DNA from: Deltaproteobacteria bacterium
GTDB taxonomy: Bacteria; Desulfobacterota; DSM-4660; Desulfatiglandales; Desulfatiglandaceae
NCBI GenBank assembly: GCA_003646815.1
Contig: QMLQ01000007.1
Location: forward strand, 1 to 32,325
Direction: 5' to 3'
Length of the DNA stretch: 32,325 bases
Program-made: the position numbers and the translations under genes
The notes under the pieces: model-generated
What the model saw: the letters and a program-made list of their open reading frames with translations, nothing else
Told to the model about the DNA's origin: nothing
Databases searched by the model: none
In this document: in pieces, positions 16,853 to 25,951 of the stretch
Layout: each line of letters starts with the position of its first letter
Position numbering within the stretch: the first letter of the stretch is position 1

Positions 16853-18452
16853 CCCCGGAGGGGACAGGAAGAAGCACGCGAAAAGTCGTGCCCTTTCCCG
16901 GCTTCGATTCGACCTTAATAGTCCCCCCGTGTTCCTCTACTATTCCGTAAGCCACTGAGAGCCCCAAGCCGACCCCCTTACCTTTTTTCTTGGTGGTGAA
17001 AAAAGGTTCAAACAATTTTGAAAGGTTCTCTTCCGGTATCCCAGCTCCCGTATCGGTAAGAGAGATCATGATTATACTGTCTGCCGACAGGGACCTGGTT
17101 TCAATAGTGAGAATACCGCCTTCACCGGCGTCCATTGCCTCGGCAGCGTTTGAGACCAGGTTCATCAAGACCTGTTGGAGCTGATCCTCCGACCCCACGA
17201 TTTCCGGCAGTTCCACATCAAGGCTTTTTTCAACTCTTACCCGGTTAATTTTCAAAAGATTCCCGTTGAGAAGCAGGGTTTTTTCTATTAGACGATTTAT
17301 ATCAACCGGTTTCAATTCGAGCTTTGACTGCCGCGAAAACGCAAGAAGGTTGGAGGCTATTCGGCTCACCCGGCGTGTTTCAGTCTCCATAAGTCCAAGG
17401 TATTGTACAAATCGCTCGGCTGTCCGGGTATCAAGGTCTTTTTCCTCTATAATCCGTTTCATAAGCAGGATAAAATTGAACATACCGGCAACAGGATTGT
17501 TTATCTCATGCACCACAGACGCCGCCAGCTTACCGAGGGACGCCATTTTGTCCTGATGGAGGAGCTTCTCATGGGTTTCCTTGAGCTCCCTGGTACGTTC
17601 CTCAACCATTCTTTCCAGGCGCTGCCGTATTTTTTCCTCCTGTTTTTTCCTGTCTGTTATGTCCCTGCTGATCTCAATAAACTTGGAAATTTTCCCTTTA
17701 TCCCCCCAGATGGGAAACATGGAAACTTCAATATACCGGATTCGTCCCTTATGGTCCACGCGGGTGAGGATTTGCTGGTTCGTCTGCCTGTTTTTGATGA
17801 CTTCCTCGAGCGGGCAGACAAAATCACCTCTCTTGCAGGGTTCAGCGAAATTTTGAAAAATTTCATGACATTTTCGTCCAATCACCTCATCACGTCCGTA
17901 CCCCATGGTATTCAAAAAGGCCTCATTAACCTCCACAATTTCCCGTTCAGGGGTAATGACGACTATAGTGTCCTGAATGGCATTAAAAATAGTCTCAAAT
18001 TCTTCTGTCTGGCTCCTGAGCCTTTTTTCTTCAACGTTGGTTGCCCGCCAGAACATGTCAAAAACATGGTACGCAAGAACCCTGATATGATCGGGCTTTG
18101 TTGCCAGAATCTCTTTAAAAACCTCCCTCTCGGGTGTCAGTACCATGATGAGATGGATATCGAACACAGGAAGGAAAAAATCTCGATAATCTCCGGTAAC
18201 CTTCAGGCCGAGTTCCCTGGCTTTCGCGACCCCGGGACTTGTGAGGTCATTGTCTGCAATGGCAATGATTTTGGCACGCACGTCCTTTTTGCGGTAATCG
18301 GAATAGGTTTTTTCCAAGACGTCTCTGGCCAGCAAACCGCCACCCACAATGCCGATATTGATAATTTTTTCCGCCTCTACATTCATAAAATTGACCCTCG
18401 ACAGAAACCCTTCTTTCCCTGGACCTGACACCTCATTTTTGGAGCTTATCAT
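16827..18452 (-). CDS. PAS-domain sensor histidine kinase with N-terminal Rossmann-like (NAD(P)-binding-like) domain
   Basis: N-terminus INIGIVGGGLLARDVLEKTYSDY...IIAIADND; PAS (FETIFNAIQDTIVVITPEREIVEVNEAFLNTMGY); HisKA (ASVVHEINNPVAGMFNF); HATPase (LMNLVSNAAEAM, DTGAGIPEENLSKLFEPFFTTKKKGKGVGLGLSVAYGIVEEHGG). Start is ATG 18452 or 18386. Confidence 0.9.
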   Translation of the reverse strand: MISSKNEVSGPGKEGFLSRVNFMNVEAEKIINIGIVGGGLLARDVLEKTYSDYRKKDVRAKIIAIADNDLTSPGVAKARELGLKVTGDYRDFFLPVFDIHLIMVLTPEREVFKEILATKPDHIRVLAYHVFDMFWRATNVEEKRLRSQTEEFETIFNAIQDTIVVITPEREIVEVNEAFLNTMGYGRDEVIGRKCHEIFQNFAEPCKRGDFVCPLEEVIKNRQTNQQILTRVDHKGRIRYIEVSMFPIWGDKGKISKFIEISRDITDRKKQEEKIRQRLERMVEERTRELKETHEKLLHQDKMASLGKLAASVVHEINNPVAGMFNFILLMKRIIEEKDLDTRTAERFVQYLGLMETETRRVSRIASNLLAFSRQSKLELKPVDINRLIEKTLLLNGNLLKINRVRVEKSLDVELPEIVGSEDQLQQVLMNLVSNAAEAMDAGEGGILTIETRSLSADSIIMISLTDTGAGIPEENLSKLFEPFFTTKKKGKGVGLGLSVAYGIVEEHGGTIKVESKPGKGTTFRVLLPVPSGDGGLHGDR

Positions 18453-18587
18453 GACCCCATTACCCTTTCAAGAAGATATTCAATCCATTTGAAAAAGTGG
18501 CTTCATCTCTCTCACGGCCGGGGGTGAATCGGGTGCTCGGAATCAGCCTGGACCCCCTTTTCAATAGGCTGTTTATTCGGTTTTTGA

Positions 18588-18617
18588 TTGACAATCTTGT
18601 CCTGCGCGAAATATATT
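18588..18617 (+). promoter_or_regulatory. Sigma-70-type promoter for the hdrA operon: TTGACA-N17-ATATAT (or N18-TATATT)
   Basis: Consensus -35 at 18588-18593 and AT-rich -10 at 18611-18617, about 55 nt upstream of ATG 18670. Confidence 0.65.
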
Positions 18618-18669
18618 TAATGACTTTTTGCGATACAGCCAAGAACTTTCACCCGTAAAGGAGCGTGTC

Positions 18670-21600
18670 ATGCCTGACAAACCCGTGGGATCTGTCATGG
18701 TGGTCGGCGGAGGGATTGCTGGAATGCAGGCATCCCTTGATCTTGCCGATTCCGGGTACCTGGTCCACCTTGTTGAAAAGTCCTCCGCGATCGGCGGGGT
18801 TATGAGTGAGCTGGACAAGACCTTCCCCACCAATGACTGTGCCATGTGAATTATCTCCCCGAAACTGGTCGAGGTCGGCCGGCATCTGAATATCAACCTC
18901 ATTACTTGTGCGGAAGTAGAAAAGATTGAGGGATCGCAAGGTAATTTTAGGGTCACCCTCAACAAGACACCCCGGTATATCGATGAATCCAAATGTACCG
19001 CCTGTGGAGACTGTGCTGAAGTATGTCCAGTAGTCCTGCCCAGCGAATACGATCAGGCACTGGTAACCAGGAAGGCTACTTTCAAAAAATATGCCCAAGC
19101 CATACCGGGATCTTTCTCTATCCAGAAGGCAGACAAAGCCCCTTGCCGTCTCGCGTGCCCTGCCGGTTTGAATGTGCAGGGATACGTTCAAATGGTTAAA
19201 GAAGGGAAGTATAAAGAATCACTTGAAATCATCATGAAGGATCTTCCTCTGCCGGGGGTGCTGGGAAGAATCTGCCCCCACGGATGCGAGGATGCCTGTC
19301 GTCGTGCCCAGGTAGACGACCCGGTGGCTATCCGTGACCTGAAACGACTGGCAGCAGATCAGTTTGATCCGCGTGATATCGAGATAGCATGCGCACCAAA
19401 GCGTGATGAAAAAGTAGCAATCATCGGGTCGGGACCGGCTGGTCTTTCAGCAGCATACCACCTTGCACGCAAGGGCATACAATCGGTGATATACGAGGCC
19501 CTGCCGGAGCCTGGCGGCATGCTTCGGGTTGGCATACCCGACCACCGACTCCCAAGAAAGGTCCTCGACACGGAAATCGAATTGATCCAAAACCTGGGAG
19601 TGGAAATCAAGACAAACGCTCCCCTCGGTCCTGACTTGACGGTAGATGACCTTTTCGAGAAAGGTTTCAAGGCGGTCTATCTCGCGATCGGCGCCCACCG
19701 GGGAATCGATCTCGGCGTCCCCGGAGAAAAGGCAAAAGGGGTGCGCCAGGGGGTCGATTTTCTTCGGGAACTTAATCTTAAAGGCAGCGTTGAGGTCGGG
19801 CAAAAGGTGGCAATCATCGGCGGCGGGAACGTGGCCATTGACGTGGCTCGGTCGGCCGTGCGGATGGGCGCTGAGGATGTCAATATTATCTATCGCCGCA
19901 CCCGGGCTGAAATGCCTGCGTGGGAAGAGGAAATCAGTGCTGCGGAACAAGAAGGAACCCATATCACGTATCTCTCTGCCCCCCAGGAGATTCTGACCAG
20001 GGACGGTGTGGTGGTGGGTGTTCGGTGTATCCGCATGGAACTGGGGGAGCCCGATTCTTCAGGGAGGAGACGACCGGTTCCAATTCCGGGGAGTGAATAC
20101 GAAATAGAAATCGACCAGGTGATTCCAGCCATCGGTCAGCGGGCGGACCTGTCGGCCATTGAGGATATTGCGGGCCTCGATTTCACGCGCTGGGGGACCA
20201 TTGATGTGGATGCAACCACCTATGCAACCGGGCGTGAAGGCGTCTTTGCGGGTGGCGATGCCCAGACAGGCCCCTGGGTCGCCATCGGTGCCATAGCAGC
20301 TGGGCGGGAAGCCGCCGAATCCATTGAGCGATATTTCGACGGAAGAGATCTGGCTGAAGGTCGTGAACCCATCAACAAAGACAATCCTTTGTATCGCCCC
20401 ATCCCACCTGATATTTCTTCCAAGGCCAGGGCCCGGATGCCCGAATTGCCCCCGGAAAAAAGAAAAGGCAATTTCAATGAAGTGGAATTGGGGTATGACG
20501 AGGAAACAGGCCGTGAGGAAGCAGACCGTTGCCTTAACTGCGGTTATTGCTGCGAATGCTTTCAGTGTGTGGATGCGTGCGGCGCACAAGCCGTGACTCT
20601 TGACACCCATGCACAGCAACCTGAAACCGTTGATCTGGAGGTGGGCTCGATTATTCTTGCCCCGGGATTTGAAGCATTTGATCCTTCACAATTTGATACA
20701 TACAACTATGCAAATCACCCAAATGTCATAACTTCCATGGAATTCGAGAGGATCCTTTCTGCATCCGGACCCACCATGGGGCACCTGGTGCGCATGTCGG
20801 ACCACAAAGAAGCGAGAAAAATAGCATGGTTACAGTGTGTGGGTTCTCGAGATATGAATCGCTGCGACAACGCCTACTGCTCCTCGGTCTGCTGCATGTA
20901 TGCAGTAAAAGAGGCGGTTATCGCCAAGGAACACGGCGGAGAGGATCTCGACTGCAGCATATTCTATATGGATATGCGAACCCACGGAAAAGACTTTGAA
21001 CGGTATTATGATGACGCCCGGGAAAAGCACGGGGTTCGTTTCATCCGATCCCGTGTCCACTCTATTACACCCATGCCCGGATCGGACGATCTGATCATCA
21101 AATACGCTGATGAGAATGGGAATTTAAGGGAAGACATTTTTGATATGGTCGTGCTTTCCGTTGGGCTGGAGACACCGCCCGAGACAAAAGAACTGGCTGA
21201 AAGACTGGATATTGATCTGACGGAAGGCAGTTTTTGCCATACGGAGTCCTTTCATCCCGTTGCCACGTCCAGGGACGGCATATACGTCTGCGGGGCCTTC
21301 CAGGGACCTAAGGATATCCCGCAATCCGTGGTTGAAGCCAGTTCAGCCGCGGCGGAAGCAGGGTCCCTTCTGAGCGCCAGCCGTAATACTCTGACAAGGA
21401 CCAGGGAACTTCCGGAAGAAAAAAATATAATAGGAGAACGCCCCAGAATCGGTGTCTTTGTCTGCCATTGCGGGATCAATATCGGAGGCGTCGTAGACGT
21501 TCCGGCCGTCCGGGATTACGCGGCAAACCTCCCTTACGTGACATACGTCACGGACAACCTTTATACCTGTTCCCAGGATACTCAGGACACCATTGCCAAG

Positions 21601-23106
21601 GTCATCAAAGAAGAGGGGCTGAACCGAATCGTAGTTGCCGCGTGTACGCCGAAAACTCACGAACCCCTGTTTCAGGAAACCATGGTCGGCGCGGGTTTGA
21701 ATAAGTATCTCTTTGAGATGACAAACATCCGGAATCAGGATTCCTGGGTGCATAAGGATGACCCCGAAGCCGCTACCGAGAAAGCCAAAGACCTGGTGCG
21801 CATGGCCGTAGCCAAGGTGGCCCTGATGGAACCTCTCAAGGAAACGGAGCTGGGCATCAACCAGAAGGCCCTTGTGGTGGGCGGCGGTATTTCCGGCATG
21901 GTCACCGCAAGGACCCTCAGCAAACAGGGATACCAGGTCGCCTTGGTGGAAAGGAACAACGCCCTGGGCGGCCAGGCCCTGAACCTTTTCAGGACCTGGA
22001 AAGGGGAGAATGTCCGGGAAAACGTCTCGTCTCTGGTGAAGGATGTGGAAAAGGACGGGAACATTGAGGTCCATCTCAATACGGTATTGAGTCATGTTGA
22101 CGGTTTTGTCGGCAATTTCAAGTCGACCCTGAAATCGGGTGACAAGGAAGAGGAGATTGAGCACGGTATCACGGTGATTGCCACCGGGGCCCAGGAGTTC
22201 AAGCCGGACGAATACCTTTACGGAAAAGACCCAAGGGTCATGACCCACCTGGAACTGGATCGAAAATTCATGGATGATCCTGCTTCACTGAAGGCGGCGA
22301 GCACCGCGGTTTTTATCCAGTGTGTCGGTTCCAGGGAACCGGAAAGGCCTTACTGTTCTCGCGTCTGTTGTACCCACTCCATGGAAAGTGCACTCCAGTT
22401 AAAGGAATTGAATCCAGATATGGATGTCTACATCCTGTACCGGGATATCAGGACCTACGGAGAAAGGGAAACCCTTTACAGAAAGGCCCGCGAAGCCGGG
22501 GTTATCTTTGTGCGGTACAGTCTTGATCAAAAACCAGAGGTTAAAAGCACTGAACAGGGCCTGGAAATCCAGGTCAACGACCCGATCCTCCAGCGCCCGC
22601 TGATCATTCGGGCGGACCTGCTTGGACTTGCATCCGCCATCGTGCCTTACAGGGATGAAGAACTTGCCCAGCATTTCAAGATCACCCTGAACGACGACGG
22701 CTTTTTTGTGGAGGCCCACCCGAAACTGGCCCCCTCCGAATTTGCAACGGACGGTGTTTTCCTGTGCGGGATGGCGCATTATCCCAAGCCCATTGACGAG
22801 TCAGTGGCCCAGGCCCAGGCAGCGGCATCACGTGCTGTCACGCTCCTGGCAAGGGAAACCGTCCATGTGAGCGGCACCGTCGCATATGCAAACCCCGCCT
22901 ATTGCAGCAGTTGCGGCGTATGCGTGTCTATCTGCCCCTATTCAGCGCCCTCTTTTATTGAGGAAGGCCCCTTTGCCGGCAAGGCCCAAATTAATGCAGC
23001 CCTGTGCAAGGGTTGTGGCCTTTGCGTTGCATCCTGCCGTTCCGGCGCCCTCAACCTCCGGGGATTTGAGGAAGGGCAGATTATGGCAATGATAAACGAG
23101 ATGTAG
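18670..23106 (+). CDS. hdrA: Selenocysteine-containing HdrA-like subunit; HdrA-GltD/NfnB-like-HdrA fusion (1478 residues, Sec at codon 60)
   Basis: ORFs 18628..18849 and 19168..23106 are in the same frame, separated only by TGA 18847-18849. The intervening sequence is open ([16 protein letters not shown]...[30 protein letters not shown]...). RBS AAAGGAG 18657-18663, ATG 18670. Context TNDCAM-[TGA]-IISPKL matches the HdrA C-x-x-C/U position. Confidence 0.92.
18865..18882 (+). promoter_or_regulatory. SECIS-like stem-loop downstream of the hdrA UGA
   Basis: CUGGUC (18865-18870)-loop GAGGUC-GGCCGG (18877-18882), 6 bp including two G-U pairs. The loop starts 22 nt after the UGA and contains GGU, at the position expected of a bacterial SECIS. 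Confidence 0.6.
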
Positions 23107-23125
23107 CTAATCGAGGAGAATGTAA

Positions 23126-23557
23126 ATGAGCGACTGGGAACCAAAAATCACCACCTTCCTGTGCCACTGGTGCAGTTACGGCGCAGCGGATCTTGCCGGG
23201 GTCAGCCGGCTCCAGTACCCCCCCAATTTTCGGGTCATCAGGGTGCCCTGTTCCGGCAGGGTAAGCCCCAAGTTCATCCTCGCGGCCTTCAGGCACGGTG
23301 CGGATGGTGTATGGGTCTCGGGGTGACACCCCGGAGACTGCCATTACCTGGAAGGTAATTATTACGCAAGACGCAAATTCGTCCTCCTGAAAAACCTCAT
23401 GGAACATGTGGGATTGGAACCGGGTCGGCTGCATTTTTCCTGGATCAGCTCAGCCGAGGCTACCAAGTTTGTTGAAGTAGCCAACGAGGTAAACGCTGCA
23501 GTCGGTGAACTGGGTCCGGCCAAGTACCTGATAAAGAAACGAGCCGAGGTAGCATAA
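23126..23557 (+). CDS. mvhD: Selenocysteine-containing MvhD/VhuD/FlxD-like iron-sulfur subunit (143 residues, Sec at codon 67)
   Basis: ORF 23126..23326 ends at TGA. The same frame continues [55 protein letters not shown]...EVA to TAA 23555-23557. MvhD normally has G-C-HPGDCHY here. RBS GAGGAGAA upstream. Confidence 0.93.
23315..23359 (+). promoter_or_regulatory. Two hairpins at the mvhD UGA: one with the UGA at its apex, one SECIS-like downstream
   Basis: (i) GTCTC GGGGT-GAC-ACCCC (g) GAGAC, 23315-23338, with the UGA at the stem/loop junction. (ii) ATTACC-TGGAA-GGTAAT, 23343-23359, loop starting 23 nt after the UGA. Confidence 0.55.
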
Positions 23558-24507
23558 TGATTGAGTATACGGAAAAGATCAGGGCGATTGCCAGGAGGCT
23601 CCTGGAAGAGGGGACCGTGGATGTGTTTATCGGATACCGAAAAGGCTCGGTGCCCATGATGAATGAGCCCCTCCTGATCAGGGACCCTGGCAAGGTGGAT
23701 CTGCTCTACTGGGACAGCAATTGCGGGTTGAACCTGAGCAACTACCTCCCCGGGAGGACCGAAAAAATCGGCATCCTCGCAACGGGATGTAACTCCAGGA
23801 ACATTGTCACCCATATCATCGAGAACCAGATCAAGCGGGAGCAGCTTCATATCGTGGGTGTCCCCTGCACAGGCATGATCGATCACCGGGCGGTAAAAAG
23901 GGCTGTCGGGCAAAAGGAGATCCTGGAAGTCACAGAGAAGGACGGATCATTTACCGTTCGTGGAAGGGATTTTGAAGAAACCTTCGAGAAAGCCGACTAC
24001 CTCCAGACCAACTGCGCGGTCTGCCGTCACCGGAATCCGGTGGAATACGATGAACTGGTTGCCGATCCGGTAGAAGAGCAGAAGAATGTTGAACCCTACA
24101 ATGATGTCAAAAAAATCGAGACCCTTTCTCCTGATGAAAAAACGGGGTTTTTCCAGCGGCTCATCGCCCGTTGTATCCGCTGCTACGCGTGCAGGAACTC
24201 TTGCCCGCTGTGCTATTGTCCAACCTGTTTCGTGGACGAATCGCGGCCCCAATGGGTGGGCAAAAGCAGTGACCCGACTGATACCATGACGTTCCATTTT
24301 CTCAGGGCCTACCACTGTGCAGGACGCTGCACCGACTGCGGCGCGTGCGAGAGGGTGTGTCCCATGGGGATTTCCATGCGGCAGTTTACCAAGAAGCTCA
24401 ACAAGGACGCGGAGGAGCTTTTTTCCTGGGAGGCGGGCCTCAACCTGGACCAGCGGCCGCCGCTGGATGTGTATCTGCCGGATGACTATAACGATTTCAT
24501 TAAGTAG
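23557..24507 (+). CDS. Fe-S protein of an Hdr/Flx-type complex (FlxC-like / FrhB-related)
   Basis: CIRCYACRNSCPLCYCPTCFVDES and CTDCGACERVCPMGISM ferredoxin motifs; start overlaps the mvhD stop (TAATG). Confidence 0.75.
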   Translation: MIEYTEKIRAIARRLLEEGTVDVFIGYRKGSVPMMNEPLLIRDPGKVDLLYWDSNCGLNLSNYLPGRTEKIGILATGCNSRNIVTHIIENQIKREQLHIVGVPCTGMIDHRAVKRAVGQKEILEVTEKDGSFTVRGRDFEETFEKADYLQTNCAVCRHRNPVEYDELVADPVEEQKNVEPYNDVKKIETLSPDEKTGFFQRLIARCIRCYACRNSCPLCYCPTCFVDESRPQWVGKSSDPTDTMTFHFLRAYHCAGRCTDCGACERVCPMGISMRQFTKKLNKDAEELFSWEAGLNLDQRPPLDVYLPDDYNDFIK

Positions 24508-24509
24508 TG

Positions 24510-24738
24510 CATCCATAAATGGCTATTTTGTCCGATATCTGCGTTATGCTCAAACCGGGGACCCGCCCGAAGGGTGGGGAGTCCAAGCTAAGCGCGGACA
24601 AACCGGGGACCCGCCCGAAGGGTGGGGAGTCCAAGCTAAGCGCGGACAAATTTTAATCCTCGAAATACCGGGAATGTATTCCTGTGGTTAAGATTTTCGC
24701 ATGCCTTGATCTCGAACAAACTATCTTATTTATGGATG
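24510..24738. repeat. MITE-like element with 11-bp terminal inverted repeats
   Basis: CATCCATAAAT (24510-24520) and ATTTATGGATG (24728-24738) are perfect inverted repeats. Adjacent TTTTGTCCGATATC / GATCTCGAACAAAC also match imperfectly as an inverted repeat. Confidence 0.65.
24551..24646. repeat. Perfect tandem duplication of a 48-bp unit (two copies)
   Basis: CAAACCGGGGACCCGCCCGAAGGGTGGGGAGTCCAAGCTAAGCGCGGA at 24551-24598 and 24599-24646. Each copy can fold (GGAC CCGCCC GAA GGGTGG GGA GTCC). Confidence 0.97.
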
Positions 24739-24810
24739 GGCGCTCAGATTCGATATTGATAACTTCTGAATCGTGAACCAGGCACATGGTGCCTAGAAGA
24801 GGTGTTTTCT

Positions 24811-25851
24811 ATGACAGACAAGATATTCGCCAAAGAAGCATGGCAGGAAACCCTTCAGGGGCTGTCCGGGGATTACAGGGTTTTTGTCCCGGTCAAGGAT
24901 GGTGACTTCCATGTGTTTCGGCTTCTGGAAAAGGAAACAAGGCCGGATTTTGAGTATCAGAATACCCGGCTCTCACCAAAGGGCCTTGTCTATCCCCAGT
25001 CCGAAAGGATGTTTGAATATTCCCTGGATGAAAGAGACCCGGAAAGCAACATCCTCAAGGAAGATCCCAAAGACTACAGCCCGCAGGCTGTGGTGGGAAT
25101 CCGGCCCTGTGACGCCCATGCCTTTCAGATTGTGAAACGGAATTTTGACAATCCCGAATATCGCGATCCCTGGTGGGTGCAGCATTTTGAATCAACAACG
25201 CTTGTGGGACTGGGATGCAATGAACCCTGTGCCCAATGTTTCTGCACCGCCATGGGGGGCGGCCCTTTTGATGAAAAGGGGCTGGATGTCCTGCTCTATG
25301 ACCTGGGCGAGACCTATCTCGTGCGGGGCCTTACAGACAAGGGCGAGGATTTTTTGAGCAAGGCCGAAGGTGGAAGCTCTGCCGATGAAGCGGCCCGGAA
25401 GAGTGCCACTGACCTTTCGGCAAAGGCGGTGGAAGGCATGCCCGAACCGAGGAAGGTGGATCCCATACGGGAAAAAGCCATCAACGACTTGTTTGACGCG
25501 CCTTTCTGGGAAGATGTTGCCTTTGCCTGTCTCAACTGCGGTACCTGTACGTTCCTTTGCCCCACTTGCTGGTGTTTTGACATCCAGGACGAGGTGCAGG
25601 GAAAGCAAGGGGACCGAATCAGGAATTGGGATTCCTGCATGTTTCCGCTTTTCACCCTGCATGGTTCCGGCCATAACCCCCGTGACAAAAAATTTCAGCG
25701 GGTGCGCCAGCGTTTCATGCACAAGCTCAAATATTACGTGGACAAATATGATGATGGGTTTCAGTGCTCAGGCTGCGGGCGTTGCGTAGCATTCTGCCCA
25801 GTGAATATTGACATACGAGAAGTCGTTGAATTGATGAGCAATTACGGTTAA
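24811..25851 (+). CDS. 4Fe-4S dicluster protein, FlxB / HydB-AsrA-like electron-transfer subunit
   Basis: GIRPCDAHAF, GLGCNEPCAQCFC, CLNCGTCTFLCPTCWCFDI, CSGCGRCVAFCPVNIDIREV. ATG 24811 with AAGAGG RBS. Confidence 0.82.
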   Translation: MTDKIFAKEAWQETLQGLSGDYRVFVPVKDGDFHVFRLLEKETRPDFEYQNTRLSPKGLVYPQSERMFEYSLDERDPESNILKEDPKDYSPQAVVGIRPCDAHAFQIVKRNFDNPEYRDPWWVQHFESTTLVGLGCNEPCAQCFCTAMGGGPFDEKGLDVLLYDLGETYLVRGLTDKGEDFLSKAEGGSSADEAARKSATDLSAKAVEGMPEPRKVDPIREKAINDLFDAPFWEDVAFACLNCGTCTFLCPTCWCFDIQDEVQGKQGDRIRNWDSCMFPLFTLHGSGHNPRDKKFQRVRQRFMHKLKYYVDKYDDGFQCSGCGRCVAFCPVNIDIREVVELMSNYG

Positions 25852-25920
25852 CCGGTTAGCCGGTTTGGCCAGTTAACCCGTTAACGGTACAACCGGCTCA
25901 ATGGGTTAACGGGCTCAACC
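25846..25920. repeat. GTTAAC-rich palindromic intercistronic region
   Basis: GGTTAAC (25846-25852)/GTTAACC (25872-25878) and CCCGTTAAC (25877-25885)/GTTAACGGG (25905-25913). Four GTTAAC sites within about 70 bp; the first stem includes the upstream TAA stop. Confidence 0.8.
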
Positions 25921-25951
25921 TAGAAACTAAGAATAGTAAGGAGGATGTTCC

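Noticed and set aside
17403-18428. 341-aa plus-strand ORF
   Set aside because: Antisense shadow of the histidine kinase gene.
18628-18669. TTG at 18628 as the hdrA start (ORF-track start)
   Set aside because: ATG 18670 has a well-spaced AAAGGAG RBS and fits the HdrA N-terminus; the TTG lies close to the predicted TSS.
18670-19167. hdrA as a pseudogene with a nonsense mutation, or two separate genes
   Set aside because: The frame is intact on both sides, the TGA falls at the known Cys/Sec motif, a hairpin follows it, and selB plus a second TGA-interrupted Sec-type gene are in the window.
24551-24646. CRISPR-like repeat
   Set aside because: Only two directly abutting copies with no spacers and no cas genes; it is a tandem duplication.
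24317-24691. 124-aa plus-strand ORF containing repeated QTGDPPEGWGVQAKRG
   Set aside because: Overlaps the FlxC-like gene out of frame and runs into the MITE-like element; the peptide repeat simply reflects the 48-bp DNA duplication.
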